The notes under the pieces were generated by a model, which had not been told where the DNA came from, ran no database searches, and saw only the letters and a list, made by a program, of their open reading frames with translations. Positions 21,419 through 30,762 of a stretch of DNA of 33,467 nt are shown here, one piece after another (the first letter of the stretch is position 1; every line of letters begins with the position of its first letter). Source of the stretch: Actinomortierella ambigua (lineage: Eukaryota; Mortierellomycota; Mortierellomycetes; Mortierellales; Mortierellaceae). The position numbers and the translations under genes are program-made. The stretch spans positions 1-33,467 of the forward strand of contig JAAAJB010000355.1 of NCBI GenBank assembly GCA_016098155.1, in the 5' to 3' direction.

Positions 21419-24267
21419 TCAATCCTCAGGGTCCGGTGTCGGCGGCAAAAACTCAAACTCTGGGCACAGCCGTTCAAAGATGGCCCGCGCCTCCTCCGTC
21501 GCCTCCTCAAAGTCCAGCGCATGCGTCAACGGCTTCACCACCGTCAGGTTCGTCGGCAGCGGCGTCAGCTCGTCCGACCCTTCCGGGTACGGCACGCGTG
21601 GCCACGACGCCGTCCGCTTGTAGTACAATGCCATCAGCGCGCGAGGGCTGGGCCATGACGAGGTGGCGGAGGAAGAGGACGATTTGCTAGCCGTGCGGGA
21701 TGAAGCTTTACTTCCAGGAGCAGGCGTCGAAGGACGGGACGAAGGCGAAGAGGAAGTCGTCGTCTCCGCCGTAGCAGAGGCAGCAGTGGCAGCCGACTCG
21801 TCAAACAACTTCTTCTCCGCGGCCAGGATCTCCTGTCGGACTTGCTCCATGTCAATCTCCTGGTCCAGACTCATCCTTGGCTGGACATCCAGTGGCTGTT
21901 GCTCCGACGACTTTGTCGTCTTGGAAGCCTCGGCAGTGGCTGGTGCGCCTGTTCCAGAGGAGGAGGAGGATGCGACAGAAGACTGCTCAGGCTCAGGAGC
22001 CTTGAGCGAGAACCGATCGCCGGTAATATGGACAAGCTTGCGAATCGCCGCCAAGAGGTCCTCTTTCGCCGTGCCTTCCTTTTCATCCGATTCGGCCCAG
22101 ACGTACAACACATCTGGTAAAAACGGAAAGTGAACACAAACACCCAAAGTTAGTCGAAATAAAAAGATACATGTTTCCCAAGGAGTTACACAGAGCATGA
22201 CAAGGGGGTGTAAAAAAAAAAAAAAAAAAAAAAAAACTTACAACGATCGTTCGGGCATGTCATGGTACCACCACACATCTGCAACACCGACACTGTGTGT
22301 TCGTTCTTCCGCGGCTTCGCACCACCACCTTCAACAGCCTCTGGGTTCAAGACCAGCGATCCCTTGGGGAACAACGTCTTGCAGAGCGAAGTGTCGCCAA
22401 AGGCCGAGCGGTCCGTGATCAGGATGCAGTGCGAGACATAGCTACGGTTGAGCGTCCGGGCCTCGATATACCCGTCCATATGGCCCGACAAATACTCGCG
22501 TGAGCAAATCAGCTGGCTGGCTTGCAAGGTCGACCCCTTCTTATCGACCAGGGCCTTCCACGTGTTGGACGATCCCTCGACCACATGATGATCCAACCCA
22601 TGCTGCAACATGTAAATTCCGCCATAGACAGCCGACACGCGACAAAACGCCTGCGCAAGCTCGCTGCCGACGCCGTACAGCGGGCACAGGTAGGCCGAGT
22701 TGCCATAGCGGCCCAGCGACTGCAGATAGACCTTGACGGACTTTAATCCTTCGGTGGTCGTTGCATAATCATTGCCATCGAATCCAATCGCATACACGAC
22801 CGCCGTCCAGATCTTGCCCTGAAGACCAAAGACGGTCTGCACAAACCTCGCAAACGTCGCATGGGCATAGTCCTCCCAGACCGAACGTTGGTTCTCATAA
22901 TCGACCGCAAACTGCAAAAACTTCATCAGCTGCCGCTTCTCCTTCAACGACAGCGCCTTTGAGACAAACACGTCCTCCTTGGACGTCGGCAGCATCTCCA
23001 CCGTGTCCGTCGTTTGCTCGTACACGGCCGTTCGCTCCAGAAGCTTGAATTCCAGATACTTGCCGATCCCGGAACTGATCAGCAGGTTCGTCAGCGGACC
23101 TCGCGAGTACAGCAGCTTGGGCGACAGATCAAAGTTGTACCGCCGCGAATGCTCGCAGAGCTGGCCCAGAGCTTGGATCTGGCCTACCGTCACCTTTTGG
23201 CGGAGGTTATTGTTGCTGCTCTTGCTTGAATCCCCTTGCTTGTTGTCGTCATCATGCAGCATCACCGCCAAAGATGCGATCAGCTGGATCGCTTCTTGGA
23301 GATCCTTCTTTGGTGTGGCGGCGGACGAGGTACCGGTCTTGACAAGGAACTCGCTCGTCAGGTGAGAGGCCAAGGCCGTGATCTGGGCCTCGGCTGGCTG
23401 CGAGCTGTTCTTGGCGAGGACGGAGGCCGTGTCAATTTCCAAGGAAGGAGACAGGGAGGCATGATCAAACAGGTCAACGTCAATGGCGCTGTAGGTCTTC
23501 CCGACCAACTTGTCAAAGTCAATCTTATCGGTGTCGTCAACTAAAAAAGAAGGTGGGACCCACGTTGCACAAGAATGAGAAAAAAAACAACGTCATGGAG
23601 AGAGAGAAAAAAAAGGGGGGGGGGGAGAAGGGAGGAGACAAGATAAAGAGGTGAGATGATCGGCACCACCACTCATCGTGTATCAGCTGTAGATTGACAC
23701 TCCTCCTTCGTTGATTCGAGAAGAGCATATCCAGAAAGCTTAACATGATCAACCATATAGGCGTTAAACAATAACAAAGAAAACTCACCTTGAGCGTCTT
23801 GTGAACCCAACACGACCGTGGATGTGAATGGAAAAGAGACATGAAACACAAGTTAATATCAGTGCCAAAAAAAAATGGGTTGTGAATCGACGGGCAGTCA
23901 AGACGTCAATAAAATACTTCCTCCCCAGTTCAAGATGTTGAGTAGAGGAGGACTGAGAAAAGGAAAAACTGAGAAAAGGAAAAAAAAAAAAAAAAAAAAA
24001 AAACTTCGGCTCTACTACCCTGGCTGGACACACGCTCTTATCTTTTTTGGCTTTACCTGGATCAACCTTGGCCATTTGCTGGGCCCAGCCCAGCAGCTCC
24101 TTGAGCCCAAACGCGCCACTCTCGCCGCCATAGTAATCATTCTCGTCCAGGTGCAGCACGGTCTTGCCCGCTCGTGCCAGCGCTGCAGCCACAATCGACT
24201 GCGTGAACCCCGTGCCGAGCACGATGGCATCAAAGACCGTCGTGTCAAGAGAGTCTAGATCCGCCAT
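21419..24267 (-). CDS. MRS6: Rab escort protein (REP; geranylgeranyl transferase component A)
   Basis: Spliced model, at least 734 aa: exons 24267-24057, 23540-22242 and 22113-21419, all junctions phase 1. Residues 1-70 carry the GDI/REP nucleotide-fold signature: FDAIVLGTGFTQSIVAAALA, VLHLDENDYYGG. Exon 2 has a divergent insert, then NFDLSPKLLYSRGPLTNLLI, SSGIGKYLEFK, then LCPLYGVGSELAQAFCRVSA and YGGIYML, the conserved GDI-superfamily blocks. REP presents newly made Rab GTPases to Rab geranylgeranyl transferase and delivers them to membranes; the insert and extra C-terminus favour REP over GDI. The first intron is unusually long (516 nt) and may hide one or more small exons. A 9-nt exon at 23795-23787, just before a GTGAGT donor, would keep the frame. 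The frame is open 148 codons upstream to 24711, but that part is Ser/Thr/Pro/Gln repeat, so the start at 24267 is preferred. The C-terminus (about 525-660) is Ser/Ala-rich. Confidence 0.82.
22212..22236 (-). repeat. Homopolymer tract, 25 nt (T on sense strand), in REP intron 2
   Basis: A run of 25 A on the plus strand, which is T on the sense strand, begins 5 nt after the donor at 22241. Confidence 0.9.
23980..24003 (-). repeat. Homopolymer tract, 24 nt (T on sense strand), in REP intron 1, with tandem 16-nt unit
   Basis: A 24-nt A run on the plus strand (T on sense) is flanked by two near-identical copies of a 16-nt unit (about 23950-23980). On the sense strand these form two successive CTCAG acceptor-like ends. 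Confidence 0.85.
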
Positions 24268-25876
24268 GAAGGAATACGAATACCGGGTCGATGAAGAAGT
24301 GCTGGTGGTAGTATTAGTGGTAGCGGTAGCTGTGGTAGTACTGCTGCTGATGCTGCTGATGCTGCTGCTGCTGATGCTGCTGTTGGTAGTGATAGTGGTC
24401 GTAGACCTGGCCTTGGGCTTGCGTGGGATAACTGGCGGTAGAGGATGCACAGGTGATATTGGCTGTTCTTGGTCACTGCTGCTCAGCTCTGGTGGAGTCG
24501 GTGGGAGCGGCGGTGGCGGCGGGAACGACGGTAAGAGGTCGAAAGGGTGCTTCACCACAGGTGAGGGCTGCGATTGCTCTGACTGTTGCTGTAGTTGTTG
24601 CTGCCGCTGCTGCTGAAATGCTAGGCGGGACAATGGTACGAGCAATGGGGAAGGCGGGAGGATGTGCTCAGGAGACGACAATGTCGAAGAATTGTGATTG
24701 CATGCATGCATTCACATAGACGCCCTTTTAAAAGAGAGTTTGCAGAGGGGGGGAGGGGGGTAGCGAGGAAAACACAACAACGTGTGCAGGCTGTGTGTGG
24801 AAAAAAAATGTTCAAAAAAAAAGTACGTGGTGGAATCTAAAGTGGATCAAGATACTCTTTACATTCACTGGTATTCTAGACTGATAAAAAGTTGTAACCG
24901 TGGGCTACGAGGCAAGGTGGTGGTGGTAGTGTGGTAAACAGAGGCAGAGGAGAAAGAGAAAAGGGAAGAGAGTTGAGGAGAGGCGGTTAACAAGAAGAAA
25001 GGCAAATCCAATGTTCTTATAGGTTCTCGTTTTTTTTTTTCTTTTTTACGTTTTGTTATCCGAGGAAGAGAGAGATGGATAGTCTAAAAGGCGCTCTTTA
25101 TGTTGATCAGTCTCTCTTGGCCTATCCGTCTGTCTCTCGGTCTCTCTCCTCACCTCTTATTTTTTGAGTTGCACCAAGCAACTCTGGAATGGAAGGAAAA
25201 GAAATAATGAGCACACATATAAGAGTCATCCAAAGAAAGAGAGTATGTGTGTCTGTGGATATGTCTCCTTCAGCGGAACGAAAATACTAGTGATGACAGA
25301 AGAGGCCAAAAAGAAATAGCTGAGAGCAACAACAGTTCGCGCCGTGAATAGCATAGGAGGGAAGCAGGCATGTATTTCTTGTCCACGCAGTGCTTCCATA
25401 ATGTGCATATTGTGCAGCATGGATTATGGACAATGAGCGTCTTGTTGGAGAACAGAACCCGAGAGCCTCGCCTGTATTATGAAAGACCAAAACGCTCTCA
25501 CCCAAAAAAGCGTGCCTGCCTGTTCAGAGCATCTGCGAGTGTTGGGAGCCTCACCTTGTAGGCTGTTTTTGGCTATGGCAGTGCCATATTCCACCGAGAA
25601 ACAAAAGAGAGGGAAAGGGAGAGTGGGGAGGAAAAGGTATTCGAGGCTATCCATTGTTCTCTCTCTCCCTTTTGCTTCACTACAACTGTTGCCAATGCTC
25701 ACTAGAGTACTGTATTGCTAGGGGACTGAGCCTTGCGAAAACAAAAGGACGAATTGGCGAGCCAATTGGCCTTGCACGACAATCCAACAAAGAAAACCAC
25801 AGGGTCACTAGGGCCATGGTCATGTACTTAATCCAATGAGAGAGGGGGGGAGTAAATAAGAGGCATCTTTTTTTAT
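24268..25876. other. 1.6-kb intergenic region between REP and SPF45-like genes
   Basis: The first 444 bp (to 24711) form an open frame in phase with REP, with CTG/GAT-type trinucleotide repeats near 24341-24382. It is either a low-complexity N-terminal extension or 5' UTR. From about 24720 to 25876 I see only purine-rich stretches and unrelated frames of under 95 codons; no gene or RNA was recognised. An AATAAA on the minus strand at 25877-25872 overlaps the last base of the SPF45-like stop codon and may be its poly(A) signal. Confidence 0.45.
24341..24382. repeat. CTG/GAT-interrupted trinucleotide repeat
   Basis: Runs of CTG broken by ATG; on the minus strand it reads as Ser/Ile codons (AGC, ATC) in the possible REP N-terminal extension. 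Confidence 0.8.
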
Positions 25877-27962
25877 TCATGGAGCAAGTTGAAGACGGTC
25901 AAACCGCTGCTCATCAAAGTATTGACCTCGAACTTGCCGCCCTCCGAAATATCGGCCATTCAGGTCGCGCAGAGCACGCTCAGCAGCAGCAGGCGACTCG
26001 AATTTGACAAAAATCCTCACTGCCTCTTCAGGAGGGACTCTATTCTTCTGAACCTCAAAGATCAGGCATCGGATCACTCGACCGTACTTTTCACATTCGC
26101 CTGCCGTCTCGTCTTGCAACATTTCGTCGACCTCTCCAGGTCCCACCATGTTGGTCAGCAACACCACCGTCGAGGTCGCCTCTGTTTGTTCAGAAAAAGA
26201 GAGGGAGAGGGAGAGGGAGAGGGAGAGAGAGGTAGGGATAGAGAATGAGAAAGGGGAGAGAGAGGAGAGACATATCATCAACCTGCATACACGCACATGC
26301 ACCAATATGGAATTATCCTTACCTTGGGGTAGAGGAGGTCGGGAGGCTGGTGCATTGGAGGCTTGAGGGGATGCAGGCACAAATGCAGGCGCCGGTGGTG
26401 GTGGGTGAGCAGTACTCTGCGAATAACTGGGAGCAGAAGCGCGGTGTTGGCTCATCTGCATACGTCTCAGATATGCATCCTCGCCTGACGCATCGGACAT
26501 GACTATTCTGGCAGCGACAGATGGATTCGACGAGGGAATCCCGGCCAAAGACGCTGAAGGAGCCTGAGGTATCGGGGGTCGGATCGGGGTCGACTCTGCT
26601 GGCTCGACACGTGCAAATGAGTTTTCGGAAAGACTGGGTGGAGGTGCAAATGCCTTGTATTTTGATGGATTGCCTGCTGTTGTCGGGCCGTGGTGTTCGG
26701 GGCTGTGAGGTCGCTTGGATGGAATCTGCTGTGCTGCTCCAAGCCCGCGATGAGGATGATGCAGAGGAGGAGGAGGAGAATGAGAGCGAGAGCGAGAGCG
26801 AGATCGACTATAGGAGCGTCGTCGGGCTGGTGGAGAGCCAGAGTGAGAGCCAACATATCTCCGTGGGCTGCGTCCATGACCTCGCTGTTCAACAAACAAA
26901 GGACTCTGACTCCTGCCTCTACCTCGGCTCCTACTCCGGCTCTGACTTCTGCTTCCTGAATACGCAGGGCCGGCGTTTCTGAAGGATGGCCCTCTAGGCG
27001 AAGGCGAGCGTCCTCGGCGGGGCGACTGTGGGCGGACGCCATATCTTCCGCGTGAAGATGAAGGTGATTGAGAACGGGAGCGTGACTGAGAGCGAGAATA
27101 GGAGCGCCCCCCTCTTGATCTTGGGCGTGAATACGAACTGGGATAGGAGCGGGGCGACCTAGACCTGGACCTCGACCTTGACCTGGACCTGGACCTGGAT
27201 CTGGGTCTTGATCGAGATTGAGATTGAGATCGCGACCGGGAATACGAACGTGATCTCGATCTCGATCTCGATCTGGATCGATAGGAAGGCGTCCATGACC
27301 GAGAGCGTGATCGCGATCGCGAGTAGGATCGACTCTGTCCCGTCCGCCGGCTTTTCTCCTCCAGCCTCTGAAGCCTCTCCGTCTCCAGCATCAGCTTGAC
27401 TTCTTCGAATTCATTTGGTCGACTCAGGTCGTAGTCATCGTCCAGCGACATCGGCCCGTTGGTGGGTCCACGAGCTGACGGGCGGAACTGCTTTTTCACC
27501 TAGTCATGCCAAACAAGGGTACCCGTTGTATTGCATGTTAGCCAAATTGGCAGACAAGCGACAAAAAAAATATATCCCGTAGGATACACATATCCCGACT
27601 TTCAAGTAGCTTACATTCTCCTCGCGCTCCTTCCTCCGATGTTGCACTTGGGCAGCCTTGGCCTTGAGCCAGTTGGTCTCTTCTGACACAGGTGCCGAGG
27701 TTCCTGGACTGCCTCCAGATGAGACGTTAGGGCCAGAGTTGGTATTGATGGCACCTGTTGGGGTGGAGCTCTTGGAGACTGGACTTGCAGCAGAGGCCGT
27801 AGGGATGGCTGTTTCTGAGTGCTGCATGAACCCTGCAGGGATTGATCTCTGGGCCTGCTTGGGCTTTGGCAACTGTGTTCTTCTGGGGATCGGCTTGAGG
27901 CGGTTCAGAGAGGCAGACCAGCCAGCTTGATGGAAGAAGGAGTGGGGGGTGGAGGTTGACAT
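25877..27962 (-). CDS. SPF45/RBM17-like splicing factor with RS domain and C-terminal UHM
   Basis: Spliced 609-aa model: exons 27962-27615, 27499-26323 and 26181-25877; phases 0 and 1. The N-terminus has the SPF45 aromatic motif (HQAGWSASLNRL, about 11-22) and later the block SLDDDYDLSRPNEFEEVK, as in SPF45. Residues about 170-362 are a long Arg-Ser domain. SGEDAYLRRMQMSQHRA lies near 455-471. The C-terminal 100 residues are a U2AF-homology motif: STVVLLTNMVGPGEVDEML, ECEKYGRVIRCLIFEV, and NGRYFGGRQVRGQYF with the RYF (RXF) loop that binds tryptophan-containing ligands of SF1, SF3B1 or U2AF. SPF45 acts in 3' splice-site choice and short-intron splicing. The G-patch that normally precedes the UHM is not visible; the RS domain takes that space. 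The second intron (141 nt) is a multiple of three without an in-frame stop. The gene diverges from the AIF-like gene. Confidence 0.85.
26200..26235. repeat. Purine GAGAGG microsatellite in SPF45-like intron 2
   Basis: A GAGAGG-type repeat on the plus strand is a CT-rich run on the sense strand just upstream of the acceptor at 26182. It likely acts as the polypyrimidine tract. Confidence 0.8.
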
Positions 27963-28798
27963 ATATTCAAAGATTGTGAGTGACACAGTCAAAAGAACAG
28001 AATCTCCCAGCTTGGCGACAAAGCACTCCAGGTCCTGCGACAAGTGGAACGAGAAGATGTTCGGGATCGGGAACGGCAGCTACCGACAAGGGAAGGGGGA
28101 TGTACAAAGAAGAAGAGGGGGGGGGGAAGGAAAAAGAAAAGGGCAACTGAGGTTGCCTCTACAAGCTAGATCAAAAGTGGACCCATGCCTTGCCACGAAC
28201 CATTGCTCCCCACTCCAAGGGAACAGCAGCCAATGATTATATGGGCAAAGGGCCCTGAAGCACAGGGCGACAAAGCCAGGGGAAGGTGGGGGGAAGATGG
28301 GGAGGGGGTTTAATAGGTTGGTTGGTCAAGTACCAGGCAGTGGCGGTTTGCTGATGGTTGCTGATGGTGCTCCTGCTGCATTCTCCGACTTGGAGCTGTC
28401 GCTGCCGCTGGCTTCAGTCGATGGTGGCGGCAGATCGCCATACAACGACGACATGATTCGAGACTGATTGTTGTTGTCGCTGGGTGGTGCTGCTGTTGCA
28501 GTTTCTTGGTTCGTGGAGGAAAAAAGAATGCATTCAGTGAGGGGGAGGAGTGATTTCGAGGGAGGTATGAGGCAGGCTTAAGGGTCATATGTAATGTGGG
28601 TGCGAGCACACCCGTTCCCTCAGCCCAGCAGCAGCAGCAGCAGCAGCAGAAGCAGCAACAGCAACATCGTTGTGTGTGTGTGCGTCTATTCGTCGGAACA
28701 AAAGTAACAAAGTGCGACCAACGTCTGGAGATCTCTCTTGAATCTCGACGTTTTTTCTTCCACCACCCCCACTCCCCCCTCATTCTTGCCCATTCGTC
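27963..28798. other. Divergent intergenic region of SPF45-like and AIF-like genes
   Basis: 836 bp hold both promoters. There is a G-run near 28119-28127, a CAG/CAA repeat at 28626-28665, and CT-rich DNA just before the AIF-like start. A 176-codon minus-strand frame across the CAG repeat (giving poly-Cys) is low complexity and has no family signal, so I do not call it a gene. Confidence 0.5.
28626..28665. repeat. CAG/CAA trinucleotide repeat
   Basis: Eight CAG units followed by AAG/CAG/CAA variants, about 135 bp upstream of the AIF-like start codon; probably promoter or 5' UTR. Confidence 0.9.
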
Positions 28799-30579
28799 AT
28801 GTTTCGTGCTGCCCTGCGTGCATCGCGCCTCCCTCGCCACAGCCTTGCTGTCAACGCCAACGCCGCCCTGCGTCGCTCAACCCGCACATATGCCTCGCAC
28901 GCCGCTGCCCATCCCACCCCTGCCCACAGCGCCAACTCGGATACCCTCTGGGTGGTACGTCGCTCATGTTCCACCTACTCCATCCAACCTCGACAAACTG
29001 CCAAAACACAGCGTGCACACAAAGTCGCATGCCTCCTCTATCTCTCATTCTAATGCACGGTCATGTTTCTCTCTCTTCCCACGCCTCTCATATGTAGCTC
29101 GGTTCCTTGGCAGTCTTTGGTCCTCTGGTGAGTTGTTGTTGCTGTGAGCAGCTACTGTCTGATCCGGGCAAGGAAAACAAACGATGAAAATACAACGAGC
29201 GCATTAACCTAATAACCTGTTTTTTTTTTTCTTGCGATATCAGATCTACAAGCTGACAGCTCCTCCACCCCGGAAAAAGGCTGTTGACCAACACCCTGCT
29301 CCTGCCAAGCAGCCTGTCCAGGAAGCCGCTGAGGAGGCCGAGGAGACCGAGGCCCAAGCTGAGGAGACCCCCGCTGTCCCTAAGCATGAGAAGGACTTTT
29401 ACCCCTATGTGTTGATCGGTACGTTTTCTTTCATACTGATCACTGTAGTTCTCAGGCACAATTAACAGATCGCCACACAATCATAGGAGACTGCTCTTTT
29501 TTCGAACGATCTACTCAACGGTTTCCCACTCGACTCATCCCTTGATTCTTCTCCTGCCACTCCTCCCTCTCGCCTTTCTGATCCCACGCTGAATAGGTGC
29601 TGGCACGGCATCGTTTGCTGCCATGGAGGCTATCCGTGAGAAGGATCCTTCTGCTGCTGTAAGTTTCTTTCTTACTTGCTTATTTTTTTTACTTTTGCAT
29701 CTCCATTGGATTTCTAAGCAAAGAAAAAAAATAAGGGTCAAGGCAACACAGGAAGAAGGGACCTTCTATAGCTTTTGTACAAAATTGCCTTTTACTAAAC
29801 TCCGCGTGGCGTTTTTTTTTTCTTCTCTTATTTTCGTAAAAAGGTCCTGATCATTGGCAACGAGGATATGAGCCCTTACATGCGCCCTCCTCTGTCCAAG
29901 GAGTTGTGGTTCAACAAGGACGAGGCCACCACCGAAAAGCTGTCCTTCAAGGATTGGCAGGGCAAGGAGCGCAAGTACGTTTCTGTTTTTGTGCGGTTCA
30001 AGCCCTCTACCCTTCGTCTATCAAAAATACCGGAGAATTGTTCATTAACGTCCCTCCCTACTTCTATTTTTTTTTTCTTTTACGTCCTCTTCATCTCCAA
30101 ATAGCGTTGTGCTCCAGGGTAACGAGAAGATCGAGACAATCGATCAGGAAGGTCTGGACAAGATCGAGTCTGCCGAGAGTGGTGTCAAGCTGTTGACGGG
30201 TCGCACGGTCTCGGAGCTCAACATTGCCGAGCAGACCATCACCCTGGACTCGGGCAAGGTCGTCAAGTATGGCAAGGTCCTGCTTGCCACCGGTGGTGTT
30301 CCCAAGACTCTCCCTGTTCTGGAGGGCGCTGGTGAGGGCAAGGTCACCACCTACCGCACCGTCGAGGACTTTAAGAAGCTGCACCAGCTTGTCAAGTCCA
30401 ACGACAAGAAGATTGTCATTGTCGGCGGTGGTTTCCTCGGCTCTGAGTTGGCTGTTGCCCTTGCTCACTATGGTAAAGTGTGCTATTCTTTTTTTTTTTT
30501 TTTTTTTTTTTTTTACATTATCATCTGTGGAATCCCGTATTTTTTAAAAACTGTAGACTCACGCGCCAGGCAAGGATAA
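28799..30579 (+). CDS. AIF1: Truncated apoptosis-inducing factor (AIF)-like mitochondrial flavoprotein
   Basis: Spliced 314-aa model: exons 28799-28954, 29098-29127, 29244-29418, 29597-29658, 29844-29974, 30105-30472 and 30557-30579, all phases consistent. Residues 1-35 are a mitochondrial presequence (MFRAALRASRLPRHSLAVNA). A hydrophobic segment at about 51-66 (WVLGSLAVFGPLIYKL) could anchor it in the inner membrane, as in AIFM1. After an acidic linker, the FAD domain reads YVLIGAGTASFAAMEAIREK, then VLIIGNEDMSPYMRPPLSKE, LSFKDWQGKERN and LLATGGVPKTLPVLEG, very close to AIFM1. The NAD-domain motif IVIVGGGFLGSELAVALAHY follows and the protein then ends: exon 7 adds only a few residues before TAA. 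AIFM1-type proteins run about 300 residues further. The gene is therefore half-length: a short isoform, a decaying gene or an assembly loss at the 26-nt T run. Confidence 0.8.
30489..30514 (+). repeat. Homopolymer tract, 26 T, in the last AIF-like intron
   Basis: Uninterrupted T run, the longest in the window, 16 nt after the last donor of the AIF-like gene and exactly where the homology ends. Confidence 0.9.
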
Positions 30580-30762
30580 GCAGGCTATCTCATCCAGCCG
30601 CAGCCTCCTCTTGAAGGACAGAAAAAATCGGAAGACAGTCACAATTTTTGGTCGGCCAACAACAAACAGCAAAGAAAAAAAAATGCCTTTCGAGCTCAAG
30701 TGGGCCTTCTCTTTACTCACCCCCTTCCTTCCCCCACACACACCACTCGTCTAATTACAAAG

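Noticed and set aside
23845..23945. Minus-frame peptide LELGRKYFIDVLTARRFTT as a possible REP exon
   Set aside because: Suggestive of GDI-type sequence, but it cannot be joined in phase: the frame from the exon 1 donor meets a stop, and the true DL-Pro-Lys block is found in exon 2.
26200..26235. Short regular GAGAGG repeat considered as a CRISPR-like or satellite array
   Set aside because: Simple microsatellite inside an intron; no spacers, and the genome is eukaryotic.
28310..28840. 176-codon minus frame with poly-Cys
   Set aside because: Reads across the CAG repeat in the promoter region of the AIF-like gene and overlaps its first exon; low complexity only.
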